Assembly: GCA_015501585.1 (NCBI GenBank)
Contig: JADNRY010000143.1
Span: 62,001-126,000 of the forward strand
Reading direction: 5' to 3'
DNA: 64,000 nucleotides
Source of the DNA: Rhodocollybia butyracea
Lineage: Eukaryota > Basidiomycota > Agaricomycetes > Agaricales > Omphalotaceae
The notes beneath the pieces are model-generated. The model did no database searches and was not told the origin of the DNA. It was given only the letters and a program-made list of their open reading frames with translations. A program made the translations under genes and the position numbers. Below are positions 11,997 to 24,168 of the stretch, piece after piece. Each line of letters begins with the position of its first letter. Positions within the stretch are counted from its first letter, which is position 1.

Positions 11997-13073
11997 TGAT
12001 ATGGCCCAGATTTGTTTGGGCATAAAACATGCAGTATATGCGTGTTTTTGGCACCAAGTCATGCTGTATTAGAGATATGCACTGTACGAAGTATTCTAGA
12101 ATCCGCCGTTACCGCGCGGCATCATTAAAAGACACAGATGTTAATTGTTGATGACATCAAAACTGAGTCTCGGCAACAGAACACAGTTGTAATCAATGAT
12201 AGTGCAAAGAATACTGAAACCCACCACAAATATGACTTATATTCAGACTATTGAAGCGATCCAAAGGTATCTTATTACAACTAGAAGACTACTAGACAGA
12301 AGGAACAGGTATCAACGTTAAACGGTCCAAACGGGACTTCCCATCAGAAATTGATGTGAGGAGATTAATACATCGCCGACCCCGAGGAGATTGATGCGAG
12401 GAGATTGATGTGCCGAGGTTCCGGGAACATTCCAAGATCATGCCGCGGCGTCCCGCAGATTTAAGACAGCGTGTGAAATAATTATTTCATGCGCTATTTA
12501 TTGAATAATAAGAGCATATGTACTCCCGCACAACCCGTATGGTGTATTTTACACTGTGATATTGAGATACAGTATATAAGAAGGTGTCCCCCACGAAATA
12601 GAGAGAAGCACTTTCCTCCCCCCCATTCCTGTTACAGGGTTGGTGTGGTTGGTTTGTGTCTTCTAGTGACAAGTGCACATTAAACAAGAGTACAAGTTAA
12701 ATGAAATAAGAAAGTATAAAGAAAGAAAACCAAAGTCCTCAGTAACTACCTTATGCTCCAGAAAGTTAATAGCAGTGAGAGTGTTGTGAGTAGCGCATAC
12801 TCTCTCTGTCAATTGTACTTTTAGTGTAAAGTCTAAGTTCAGGCAATTGAAAGATAAAGATTAAAGCATGCCCGAGTTTGTTAGAATCTCGAGACAGAAA
12901 ATCTATCACAACCTTGTAAATATGATGCAGATGTATGTACTTGCAATAAGAATTCTGACTTGTTCAATGATAACCCCCTTGAACTCATGTTAATCTTTGG
13001 TGTGTGTTGGTGTTGGTGTGAGGTATTCAGCTTCATAGTAGCATTTTATGCATAGCCCAGAGTCGGCATATCA
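11997..13073 (+). repeat. 5' LTR of the non-coding retrotransposon
   Basis: 1,077 bp, TGATATGG...GGCATATCA. It pairs with 17668-18744 at a constant offset of 5,671 bp. Confidence 0.92.
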
Positions 13074-13075
13074 TA

Positions 13076-13095
13076 TGGAGCCCACCGCGAGGGGG
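13076..13095 (+). promoter_or_regulatory. candidate primer-binding site
   Basis: Two bases after the 5' LTR lies TGGAGCCCACCGCGAGGGGG. It begins with TGG, as expected for pairing with a tRNA 3' CCA end. The complementary string CCACC...GGGCTCCA looks like an acceptor stem, but I cannot name the tRNA. Confidence 0.5.
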
Positions 13096-16000
13096 TTTCA
13101 AATCAGAAATCAGTTGCATTTGCTTCATCTGCATCTATTCAAAAGCAACGACAAGTTCATCTTGGACTTGTCTGATATTGCAGAACTTGATTGAACCTTG
13201 GATTGAACATGCTTGAACCTGTTTATCTTGCTTCAGAATTAGTCCACATTGAATGCTTTTTGAACTCAAAGCCTTCAACCCCCATTCATACTCGGGTTGC
13301 CGGTAGACTCTCTGCTTGGCTCCCGCTCACTCAGAAATTAGAAGTTTGAAGTGACACGTCTTCAGTCTACATTTCAGAGTTGTACCGCTTTGAAGACCAT
13401 CTCATATATCAAATAGAAAAGTCACACCTGACAAGAAAAACATTTGAATAAAGTAGAAAAGCCAAAAACACTTAGAAAATGTTGAAAATATGAAAAAGAA
13501 TATCTTGTTCTTGCTGTTGCACTTTGAAAATTTGAGGACTTCAACAGTCCTAACCTTGTATCAATTCCAGAGCGCAACCTCCCGGAATCAACTGTATGAG
13601 AAAATCTGACAGCCTTGCAATGCAACTCTGACTCTGTGAAAGTTGTGAAAGTTGTGCAGGCATTGTCTTATGAAACAGTCCTAACGGACATGAAAAATAA
13701 TTGATAGCTGTATAAATCATGATAAAAATCGAGATAAATTCAGAAAACTCCGAAAAACATTCAGAAACTTCAAATCACTTCTTTAATTTATAAGACCCCT
13801 GACCCTGGTGCACTTGATGAAAAGTTATTAATGTCCTAGAATGGTGTTGTGCGCCCTTGTGGATCTCTTTATTTATTGAAAGAAACCTAGCATTGTATGT
13901 CATCTAGAATGTAGAAACCAATTGCCAAGGAAGCGGAACCAAGGTCATACCCAGTGAACCTCCTAGGCAATTCAGAGTTAACGGAAAAGTTAGAATTCAT
14001 CACAGGATATTTGACTGAAGTGTTCAGTGTTTGTACTTGCTGGGAGGAAGCCAGCGAGACTTGAATGGAATATTGAAGACCATGGAAGTGTTTTAAAGAC
14101 ACTTTAGTTCAATAGGCCCCGCATTGACACATTCAGCACTTTATCCTTGAAAGAAGCATAGATACCAGTCAGAAAAAGATTCAGATAAATCCGTGATGGA
14201 AGAATACACGGTGGTGAAAGTGCCAGGTTGCTGCCTGAACTTTGAAGTCTTGTAAAGAAGATATCCGAGATGTGTTACTAGCTTGGTCCACAATCTACTT
14301 AATTACCTTATGAGCTCAAGACAGATGTTGGAGATAATTTCCAATAGATTGAACAGCCATTGTGCCAAGATTGAGCAGTGGAAAACAGAAGAAGAGCCTG
14401 TTGAGTTGTGGACAAGTCCATCACAAGAGCGTGAATTAGAAGTGAACTCAATGAAAATTTGAACTCCAAGGATGACAGATGACTTAGTAGTAACAACAAG
14501 AAGCTAAGTCTGAACAAAGAAATGACTATACTAGAGAGCCTTGTCATATGACAACACTTGCAAAGCCCAAGAGGTGTTGAAATAACTCAGAAATTGCCTC
14601 AGATGTGTAATGTGTTGTCAACCAAAACATTTGGGTCATCATGGAACTTAGCAGAACAGGAATGCTGTTCACAATTGTATGAAAATTACTTCTCCAAGTT
14701 GGTCACCCTTTTAATCAAAGAGTGTTCAGTTCAAGCAAGACTATGCCTAGCTATGATACACTGAGGCTTATTGATGACAGAGAAGAAATCAGTTGCTCAC
14801 AGATCAAGTCAGAGCAACTAGTAATCAAAAGCAAACAAACAGATTTAGGTTTACCCTAGCAGAACGATAGACTCTGTAATGCATTGCCAATCATGTGACA
14901 CAAAGAAATCACGTCCAGTACTTGAAGAGTTTTATGACGTTGAAATCAGATGAAGATAAAATAATGAAGAATGCTGATATGCCCCGCAACCTTTTGAGTC
15001 TAAACTAGACTTAAGGATCACTGCTGGACAGTCCTTGCATGATATGTACTAGTGTTTACACCACTTGAAGGTGGTCACCCAGTGCTGTGCTCACCGACCC
15101 CAAATTGGGCAAGCTCACACAACACCTGTACTGCCTCATCTTCGTGTGCGCGATGGCCTAACATTGATATGAAAGCATCGGCCATTTTGGCCTAGACTCT
15201 GAACTTGATATATTTGATTTGATTGAAACTACCTCACCAGGAGGCCGTTTTATATGAAACATTCAATGTTGTGGATTGTTCAGACGATTCTAACATTGTT
15301 TGACTGATAAGAACTCCATTACAAGTACTCCCTTCCATAAGAAATGCTTGTTTAGAATGATAATACCTTATTAAGGGTACAAGACTTAGAATATGCAAAA
15401 GGGCAATCTGGGGCAAGAAATAAGATGTACCAGAGAGCCTGAGGCACTAGAGCAAACGAGAGCAGTGCATAAGCATCCGACGGCATTGAAATACCGATAC
15501 CCAGAGTATCTCTCCGGTCCCAGAACATGGTTCCATCAGTTGCTGGGATAAATGCCTCATTTTGAAAATTATTCCATAGTATGATGATACAGGACAGGAG
15601 TATGGGTCAAACCGAGTCCAAACAGGTCTTGTAGACGTCCCCTGACCTCCCGCCTTATACTCCATGTTTCCCCCGACGATAGAGACAAGGTTTGAGTAGG
15701 TACTAGGAGGAGACATACCTATATTTCTATAGATGTGCTTGTACCTCAGTGCCCATCAATCAGAGACCTTAGAAAATTTAGCAACCCTTGAAACGAGTTC
15801 ATACAAGCTAGAAATACGGTAAAAAGTCCCGATACCGGGTGGCTTTCCAATGCTCCGGCACAGGACTGAGATCGGTCCCTCGGGGCAGTATTTCAAAGAT
15901 TAGAATGAAATTTGATGTTGCAGGGCTTGGATGACAATTATCAGGGCGAGAATAGCTGAGATACATTCTTATACAAGTTATCCCTCACCTATGGAGCCTG

Positions 16001-17654
16001 TGGACTACTGGTTCGCACTTACTTACAGTCATGAGTCACTGTAAGTACTGGCAATTAAGAACGAATGAAAAAGGACATACAAAGAAGTCAAGATTGAACA
16101 TCTATGATCTGAAATGGAACTGAATAAAGTGAAGAAGCAACCTTTGTCTTCTGCCAACACACCCATAGTTAACCTTATCAATGCATATTAGCAAGAATAG
16201 AAAGCTAAATTGAATTCTTGATACTGATCAGAATACTGAGCTCACAGTCACGTCTGAGTGATATAGCCAAGTGATTCCCAAGAAATAGTAATTTGATGAC
16301 CATGAGCGGAATATCCACTTGTGAAAGAATTTTGTCTAGAAATTGGAAGGATCAAATGTTTTTTTTGAAGAAGCCACCACTGCATGAAAAAGTTAACTTA
16401 GATCCCTGTTTTGAGTTTTGAAATACCCAGAAGTGTTAATGACAAGTAGGACAGAAGTGCACTATTTATCACATAGTAGCATCTATTAGAGCTAATGTCT
16501 TATGAACTGAGGACAGTTCATATTTAGTATGGGGGAGACAATGTCAGATCGACTCAGATGATATTCCCTGAAACTCACTTTGCTCTAAATGATCTGTAGA
16601 ATGAGGACATGTGTAGCACTTTGTACAACTTTGCAAGACTTTGTACTATGTGGTTCCATTGACCTAGAAACTTCTCTGCCTCAGAACATTGTTTCAGTAT
16701 GAAGACTTGCCTATTCAGCAAGTACTGAAGAAAATATGTCAGTTTCACTGGTATATCATTAGAACTGGAGAGCATTCCACTGAGCATTCACAGATAAATG
16801 AAGAATAAATAAGAGAGGCTCATGGTACTGCATGGACCACTCTGGATGAAGTCTAGATGACCCATACTTTCTATCCTGACAACTTGAATGAATGAACAAG
16901 ATAGCATGGAACATTAGAAAGCATATACAAAGTAAGGAGCTAGAATATGTTGTCTTCGCATCCTGCATGATAGGAGAAGCCTGAAGGGAACCTCTGTAGT
17001 GTTAGACCATGCCTCAAGGGCTTGCTTAGACTGCAACATAGATTTGAGAGTAGCCTTGAATTGACAAGGAGCTCAGTCCTAAAAGAAGAGATTAGGGACT
17101 TGACATTGGCCATAACAGAACACCTCACTGGGTGCAGCCTAGCTGAGGGTTGAGTACACTATGCTGAAGTAAACAGTAAACTGCACACACCAAACTGGCA
17201 GAAGTGTAGTCAGATGGAGTTCTAGACACCTGTTTTGGCATTGAATGAATAAATGTTTAGAGAGTTAGAACAAAAACATGGCTGAGAAAAACCAATACTT
17301 TTAATTTGGTGCAGGCGCCATGTTTGCATAGATCCAAGTCAGTGCAGCATAACTTAACCTGAAATAGTTGATGTAACAAGACAAGAGCGCTGATCCTGAC
17401 CCAAGTGATTCATGAATGATAGAAATAGAGAGAGGGATATGATGATTGATCTTGAAGCACAATTGAGTAAACAGATCGAAATGACTTAATCCATATAAGC
17501 AAGAAAGAAGATGAAATTTGTTGATAAGAAACTGTATCGGATGCAGCAATGAGAATAACATATCTGATGAAGTCAATTGTCTATCCATTGTATAGTGCAG
17601 GTCTGTGCAACCCCAGAAACCTTGAAGTTTAATGAACTGAGGACAGTTCATGTT

Positions 17655-17667
17655 AAGAAAGGGGGGA
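17655..17667 (+). promoter_or_regulatory. polypurine tract
   Basis: AAGAAAGGGGGGA directly abuts the 3' LTR start (TGATAT at 17668), the expected place for plus-strand priming. Confidence 0.75.
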
Positions 17668-18744
17668 TGATATGGCCCAGATTTGTTTGGGCATAAAACA
17701 TGCAGTATATGCGTGTTTTTGGCACCAAGTCATGCTGTATTAGAGATATGCACTGTACGAAGTATTCTAGAATCCGCCGTTACCGCGCGGCATCATTAAA
17801 AGACACAGATGTTAATTGTTGATGACATCAAAACTGAGTCTCGGCAACAGAACACAGTTGTAATCAATGATAGTGCAAAGAATACTGAAACCCACCACAA
17901 ATATGACTTATATTCAGACTATTGAAGCGATCCAAAGGTATCTTATTACAACTAGAAGACTACTAGACAGAAGGAACAGGTATCAACGTTAAACGGTCCA
18001 AACGGGACTTCCCATCAGAAATTGATGTGAGGAGATTAATACATCGCCGACCCCGAGGAGATTGATGCGAGGAGATTGATGTGCCGAGGTTCCGGGAACA
18101 TTCCAAGATCATGCCGCGGCGTCCCGCAGATTTAAGACAGCGTGTGAAATAATTATTTCATGCGCTATTTATTGAATAATAAGAGCATATGTACTCCCGC
18201 ACAACCCGTATGGTGTATTTTACACTGTGATATTGAGATACAGTATATAAGAAGGTGTCCCCCACGAAATAGAGAGAAGCACTTTCCTCCCTCCCATTCC
18301 TGTTACAGGGTTGGTGTGGTTGGTTTGTGTCTTCTAGTGACAAGTGCACATTAAACAAGAGTACAAGTTAAATGAAATAAGAAAGTATAAAGAAAGAAAA
18401 CCAAAGTCCTCAGTAACTACCTTATGCTCCAGAAAGTTAATAGCAGTGAGAGTGTTGTGAGTAGCGCATACTCTCTCTGTCAATTGTACTTTTAGTGTAA
18501 AGTCTAAGTTCAGGCAATTGAAAGATAAAGATTAAAGCATGCCCGAGTTTGTTAGAATCTCGAGACAGAAAATCTATCACAACCTTGTAAATATGATGCA
18601 GATGTATGTACTTGCAATAAGAATTCTGACTTGTTCAATGATAACCCCCTTGAACTCATGTTAATCTTTGGTGTGTGTTGGTGTTGGTGTGAGGTATTCA
18701 GCTTCATAGTAGCATTTTATGCATAGCCCAGAGTCGGCATATCA
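17668..18744 (+). repeat. 3' LTR of the non-coding retrotransposon
   Basis: Matches the 5' LTR over its full length. The one difference noticed is a T for C near 18292. It is followed by the CCGA target duplication and then by DUF6532-gene sequence. Confidence 0.92.
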
Positions 18745-20585
18745 CCGAAGCTGATCAGCCACAAACTCAGCATGGTCCTCTACAGTGTCCAACTGCTGCT
18801 CAATAAAGGACTGGGCTATAATCTTCAGAGCCTTTTTACCAAATTCGCTGCAATAGGTCCGAATCTGCAAATGGACCTAGATAAAGTCAGATACTATAGA
18901 GTACTAGAGAAATTCAGCAACGTACAAGAGGCGCTATTGCTGGATTGTCCTTCTGTTCCTTCAACAGAGGAAATACCGCAACCCAGTGACTTTTAATCAA
19001 GTACTTTAGCTCGACATTATTGCTTAGGCCGAACTGGTATTCTTCGGCCCTGACAAAGTCAAAGATGTGCAGCATGTATTCGGCGTCCCATTTTCAAAGG
19101 TCAGCAGCGGAGGTAATGGGAAGATTGGCCTTGGTGATGGTCTGGCGCTTGACAGGAGCGCGCTGGGCTCCATTCCTATGTTCTCTGACGTCAATATCGC
19201 TCACATTTGCAGGTACAAGATTGACATCCTGTCCTCTTGTTAGCTCAATATCATTGGCACTGGTGAGAGACTTACAGTATTCATCGTCGCCTTGGTTTTT
19301 CCTTTGGTTTTGGCTTGGCAAGCGGAAGCCATGATCGCTGGACTTTCATCAGTATCAAAGTCACCCTCAGGCTCGGAATCAAGGTTTTCTTGGGCTTTGG
19401 TGGATGTTACGGGAGCGGACAACAATGGCTTGAGCTTGCCGACTAGCTTAGCCTTATAGTCCATGTGGAGCCCACCAAGGTCCAACTTTGCACGCTTAGT
19501 AAGTCTAAGTATTCCACGGATTAGGTATTGCACATCAAACAAAGTTAGGCTTACACATTGTCCTCTTTGCTCATACTGGGTCGCTTTCTGCTAGTTGACA
19601 CTGTGGTGACAACATCAATGGACTGCATAGGTCTTTGAGTATGTGCACCATGAACAGAATCATGGATAGCAGTCTTTTGAACCTAACAGGTAATGTCAGT
19701 ATGACTCTACTTGAAGCAGCGACTTAAGTGCTTACTTTTTTGTATTCCGCTGCCAACTTCTTTTTTGTAGCTTTTGACGTTTGAGCTTTTGCCTCCCAAC
19801 GCGTCTTTTTCAACTCTTCCATAGCTGCATTATAATCAAACTCGGACTCGGGCTCTGACTCCTCAAACGCAAACTCTTGTTCAGAATCATTGTAAGCTGA
19901 TCCTTCCTCTATCTCACGTCCATTGTCAATAGACATGTGCTCGGATTTGGCATTGTAGTCCATGCTTGAATTGTAGTCAGATGTTCCCCCGGGAGTGGTA
20001 GCGTATGGAACATCATCCGGGAGCTCAATGTCTTCAAAGAAATTAGACGGGAGGATAGCAACTAGCAAAAGAAATTCACCTTCTGAACCGTCCTCAATAT
20101 ATGCCCCAGCTGTAACAAGATTATTGGGTAAAGAAAAGATGTGAATATTTTTATTAATGTACCAAGGGTCTCAGGCACAGGACTGGCTTGAATTGAAGAT
20201 ATGCGGCTCTGAAGGTCATTGTCAGGACGTAATGACTGATTTCTGACTTGCTCCAGTGCACGAGCATCCTCGACTTCAGCAATTTTCTGCCTTGCAACAG
20301 TGGCTCTACCCAGCTTTTCTTCTTTGACCGCATTGTTGGCTTGCTGAGCCATGGAAATCATTTCCGCTTTTTTCTTTTTCTGCTTGGCTCGGTTATGAGG
20401 GATGAGGCTAGGAGGAGTTTTGAGCTTGATGCCTCAAAGAACTCGGTCTGTCATTTTGGGGAAAGTATAAGGAGCAAAAAACTAGGGTCGGACTTCGCAG
20501 ACCCAGAGCAACTGTACAGTTCTACGGATTTGTCATGAAACCTGAAACCAGATTTTTTAGCGCAAGTCAGTAGCCTCTTACCTCG

Positions 20586-23500
20586 ATGGGTAAAATCCTT
20601 TGTCCATACCAAGGCTGCATCCGTAGCTTTGCTCTGCAAGGCCATCTCACAAAACATATCCATTCTAGCATACATAAAAATGGAATACTCCGTCAACCAC
20701 CTGCCGCACTCCAGCCATCGGTACCAGCGTCTAACCCGCCTCTCAAAGGCCCACAAACTCCTCCAAGTCCTCCCGACTCTCCACTTAGAGAGCAACATAA
20801 TTTCCACCCGTTTCTCAATGGTATGTGTGTACTTGTATCATGATATATGTTAAATATATACACTGTCAGGAACTAAATGTAACCAAGACGGTACACCTCT
20901 TGCTCTTGCTACTCTTTTGGCTCTGCGCCATTTCTTAATCACCAGGACATCCTTGAGACTATTGATAGTATCCAGGATGGCAGCGCTCCTTGGCAATGTC
21001 TTGAGACTCAAGTTGAGGATAATTTGTTGCCCAACGCCCCTGAATGGCAGAAAGCGTCGTACCAAGTATGGTATCGTGACCCCGACACAGTGATTGCAAA
21101 TATACTTTCCAATCCAGAGTTCGCAGATGACTTCGATCCCGCACCATATGTTCACATTGGGAAAGATGGCAAATGTTGGTGGAGTGATATGATGTCTGGG
21201 AATTTTGCGTACAGGCAATCAGTATGTTTGTTATTTGTTCTCCTTTAGGCTTGACTATGAACCTTATTTTAGACAGCTATTTACGATAATCCAGATATGG
21301 GAGGGGCAAACGTTCTTGGCGCAATGTATTGCCCCATAATCCTTGGTGCTGATAAAACTACTGTGTCAGTTTCAACTGGACACGTTGAATATCATCCACT
21401 CTATCTTTCAATTGGAAATCTTCATAACTCTGCTCGACGAGGCCATTGTAACGGGGTTGTTCCAATTGGATTTTTAGCAATTCCCAAAGGTGAGTGTAAC
21501 TAGTCCTGTTGTGTATTTTACTGCTCACTGTATCCTGCCTTAGCTGACAGAAAGTATGACAGTGACAGCAAGTTCCGAATGTTCAAGAAACAGTTATATC
21601 ATTCGTCCATTGCAGCTATCCTTAGCTCCCTGAAACCTGTAATGACTATGCCTGCTATCCGCCTCTGCCCAGATGGCTATTTCCGACGCATAATCTATGA
21701 TCTTGCATCCTTTATCGCAGACTACCCAGAGCAAGTTTACCTTGCTGGTGTTGTGCAAGGCTGGTGTTGTCGGTAGGTTCTTTTGCTGACATCTTCTCCG
21801 ATAGTAATCATACACGCTGTCAATAGGTGCACCTCTCATTTCTCTGATTTGGAAACGCTGGGAGAGCTGTTAAGATCGTGCAAGACTGAAGGGAACCGAT
21901 CGGTATCTGAAAGGTATGTATTGACGAAGTAGGTCTCGGACCGATATCGGAGATCGAAGAAGAAGTGGGACGTGCGGTATAGCTATTAGCTAGACCCTCG
22001 TCATGCTGAATAGTCCCGAGATGAAGTTCAGGAGACAAAGATAGATTCGGCCGACGAGTAAGACGGAAGAAGGATTGACTAGGGCGGAACTTAGTCGGAC
22101 AGAAGGTCTGGTTTATCCAAGTTGATATTTAAACTGAGGACTACTGTACAAGGTTGTACTACTTATATACTAAGAGTCCGGGGCTTCCGGATCGGTAGAA
22201 GACAATAGTCGGAAACGTATATGGAAGACCGAAGTAAGTAATACAATCATAAGACAATAATACTCAATAGATCGGAAAGGGAATATAATTGAAAGATAAT
22301 AAGAACCAATTAGAAAGTAATCCAAAAGGTCCGATGACGGTACGTCATCGGTCGAAGATAACAGATAAGATAGGAAGATAATGAAAAGAGATAAGATGAC
22401 AGAAATAGACGGGATGGAATTGGAATGGTGCTGGGATGATAGTAGAGGTGATCCGGCGATGATCCGAGGGATGCCGATGCGGCATGGTCGTAACAAGAGC
22501 CTCGTACATGGGAATGGGTTGATACTTTGTTTGAGCACTATCAAGGCGCAGATGTTCTTTGGGACAACTATGGTATTGATGATGGCATTGTGGTATGGTC
22601 GGTCATCTCTCATCATTGCTTGTCAGATAATTTACTCTTTCCTCAGCCATTCACACATCATTTCCCTTGTGGAGACATCCATGCAATGCTCACTGCTGAC
22701 CTTTTACACCAGGTTATCAAGGGATGTTTCAAGGATATGTTGGTTGAGTGGTGTATCTCATATTTGACCATCACACATGGTAAGGCACAGATGGACGCTC
22801 ACTACTTGTTGGGCGTGGGCTTATGCCTTCACTTCAAGCACCACTTCCAGATCCTTTTGATGCGGAAGATCTAGATGAAGGCGCCGTGGATAGTCATCAA
22901 CTTCTTGCCAAAGTCGAGCTGGCAAGAAAACAAGGTATGGATCACAATTTATGCCACTTTATCTTAGCAGCCAATCAAGTTTAGCACTCAATTATGCCCG
23001 CTATCTGGATGCCCTAGCTGCCCAGATAGACCTTCTGCATCTCCCAGAACTTACTCATCGGTTCTTGTATGAGCAAATTTCCGGGAATCTCAGTGATGGA
23101 GTCAATCTTGACCTTTGCCCTGAGATTTGGTCTAAGATTGATGTGTACCATTCCGCCATTGCTATGTTCTATGCCCGAGTGACAACTGCGGCACTCGTGG
23201 TATGCATCGTGAGCGGATTCGTTGTACACCATCTTGGTATGGACACCCTTGCCGAGACACAGTTGCTGCCATTGTTGATCAAGATGAACCAGGCTTTCGA
23301 GGGATGAGCGCTTCTTTTCTTTTCTTTTACATACATGGAGGTAGAGTATCCATGTGCATTAGTTCATTGGTTCAACACCTATGGGCGAAGCTGAGATGCT
23401 CAAACTGGAATGTGGACAGTACAACCTAGTTATCGAGATGCTTGACAGCGCCAGCCGCACCTGGCTGTGATACACCTTGATTCACTTCTCCATGGTATCC

Positions 23501-23631
23501 ACCTTATCCCTATGTACGGTTCTCGCTTTCTTCCTCACTATGAACTGGCACATCACAATAGCTTAGATCTTTTTACGGCCTTCCAGGTAAACCGGTTTGC
23601 AGACTATCATGCCCATGAAACTTTATTCTAG
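20586..23631 (+). pseudogene. Plavaka transposase, left copy, broken
   Basis: The ATG at 20586 opens a C2H2 finger (CPYQGCIRSFALQGHLTKHI), followed by a proline-rich stretch (PPSPPDSPLREQ). After a 49-nt intron near 20820-20870 an old deletion shifts the frame. The core then reads APWQCLETQVED, ASYQVWYRDPDTVI, GAMYCPIILGADKTTVSVST and ILSSLKPVMTMPAIRLCPDG, then IADYPEQVYLAGVVQGWC. A solo LTR interrupts it at 21868. Sequence resumes at 22501 (DIHAMLTADLLHQVIKGCFK) and drops about 620 bp near 22797. It ends with the family's typical C-terminus (LCPEIWSKIDVYHSAIAMFY and, near 23600, NRFADYHAHETLF). The intact enzyme would excise the element by DDE-type cutting. This copy cannot be functional. 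Confidence 0.8.
21868..22495 (+). mobile_element. solo LTR, 628 bp
   Basis: The unit starts TGTTAAGATCG and ends GGTCGTAACA, so it has TG...CA ends. The 5-bp target duplication AGAGC is present at 21863-21867 and 22496-22500. The right arm has the site with a single AGAGC. No internal coding sequence remains, as expected after LTR-LTR recombination. It interrupts the transposase exon just after FSDLETLGE. Open frames inside it are incidental. Confidence 0.88.
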
Positions 23632-23840
23632 TAGTAGTAGTAGTATATCCCACTGTACTAATGACCTGGACAAATTCTCTAGCTAAATGTTCCATACCTG
23701 TCATACATCCATGTGGACCATACTTCGGACAAAATCCATACAATCGTAGGCATGGAGAATTTTAAAATAAGCGCTGAAAATTGGTATGACAGCCATACCA
23801 TCATACCGCCCATACGCCACATACTTTTCCCAATTTGCTG

Positions 23841-23990
23841 ATGTTAGGGTTCAGGGTTGGGTCAGTTCTAGTTAGGGTTCGGGGCTGGGTCAGTTAGGGT
23901 TCGGGGTTGGTTGGTTAGGGTTCAGGGCTAGGCTTAGGGTTAGGCGGGGGTCCAGGGGCAGCGCCCCCGCTTTAGTGTTAGGGTTGAGAA
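23841..23990 (+). repeat. degenerate TTAGGG (telomere-like) array
   Basis: Directly after the Plavaka end the sequence contains repeated GTTAGGGTT and variants (GGGTTCAGGG, GTTAGGGTTCGGGG, CTTAGGGTTAGG), followed by a GGGGTCC/GCGCCCCCGC stem. TTAGGG is the common fungal telomere unit. The array is short and impure, so this is interstitial and not a chromosome end. 23991-24160 shows no recognised feature. Confidence 0.7.
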
Positions 23991-24168
23991 TATACACCAG
24001 GCCGGAGGCCTCTCAGTTTAGATTAACCTCTGATGCGTGCAATTAAGCGCCAGGATCATAACAGATTGTTATGTAACGCTTATATAAAGTTTGTGGGGAC
24101 TTCGTTTGCCCACATGATGACACAGTACGTTAGCCTGTCCAATCGCATCATTCAGCCGGCTTCCGACG

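Larger units (their letters stand above)
11997..18744 (+). mobile_element. non-coding LTR retrotransposon (LARD-like), 6,748 bp
   Basis: The element is bounded by 1,077-bp direct LTRs with TGATAT...ATATCA ends and flanked by the 4-bp target duplication CCGA (11993-11996 and 18745-18748). The unoccupied site survives in the right arm at 40799-40804. A primer-binding-like sequence follows the 5' LTR and a purine tract precedes the 3' LTR. The 4.6-kb interior has no open frame longer than 116 codons, and I find no protease, reverse transcriptase or integrase motif. LTRs that are nearly identical (one C/T difference noticed, near 12621/18292) imply recent movement. That fits a non-autonomous element mobilised by proteins from elsewhere. 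Confidence 0.9.
11385..20454 (-). pseudogene. DUF6532-like protein gene, left copy, interrupted by LTR retrotransposon
   Basis: This is the inverted twin of 39095-41411. Reading from 20454 there is a lysine-rich start (AKQKKKKAEM), a glutamine/acidic middle with FEESEPESEFDYN, then the C-terminal domain with DAEYMLHIFDFVRAEEYQFG, VEDHAEFVADQLRENRWAYG and RGPFLLGLF...GYPTGALAL. The C-terminal domain matches the DUF6532 pattern I know from basidiomycete proteins. The retrotransposon at 11997-18744 splits it just after DQLRE. At 19091 the left copy has one base more than the right copy and keeps the frame through DAEYMLH, except for a TGA after SAADL. Function is unknown. Genes of this family are often found with transposons in mushrooms, so an accessory role for the element is an inference. 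Confidence 0.65.
9384..23840. repeat. left arm of the large inverted duplication
   Basis: The arm matches the reverse complement of 36643-43411. Coordinates pair with a constant sum of 52795-52796 up to 11996 and 59548-59549 from 18745 to 21867. The jump of 6752 equals the retrotransposon plus its 4-bp target duplication. Open frames in the two arms are identical over kilobases, with only single-base indels (near 10270 and 19091). A second block (22501-22856 and 23766-23840) is about 1.5% diverged and carries a deletion relative to the right arm. The outer junction at 9384 shows the short shared string CGTTCA on both sides. Confidence 0.9.
10938..23840 (+). mobile_element. Plavaka-type DNA transposon, left copy (with nested insertions)
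   Basis: The terminal inverted repeats begin CAGCAA(G/A)TTGGG, and both subterminal regions are rich in CCATAC/GTATGG motifs (10938-11110 and 23690-23840). The flanking dinucleotide is AT on both sides. Inside are a DUF6532-like gene on the minus strand and a Plavaka transposase on the plus strand, diverging from about 20454-20586. An LTR retrotransposon (11997-18744) and a solo LTR (21868-22495) are nested in it. Relative to the right copy it lacks roughly 620 bp of transposase coding sequence at about 22797. Assignment to the Plavaka (CACTA-related) group rests on protein motifs. Confidence 0.8.

Noticed and set aside
12487..12687. Open frames in the 1,077-bp LTRs (also at 18158-18358)
   Set aside because: They are short, present on both strands and located in LTR sequence; there is no evidence of a protein.
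20850..21218. 122-codon minus-strand open frame opposite the Plavaka transposase core
   Set aside because: The plus strand encodes the conserved transposase core there; this is antisense shadow.
23841..23990. True telomere
   Set aside because: The TTAGGG units are few and impure and unique sequence continues on both sides, so it is at most an interstitial relic.
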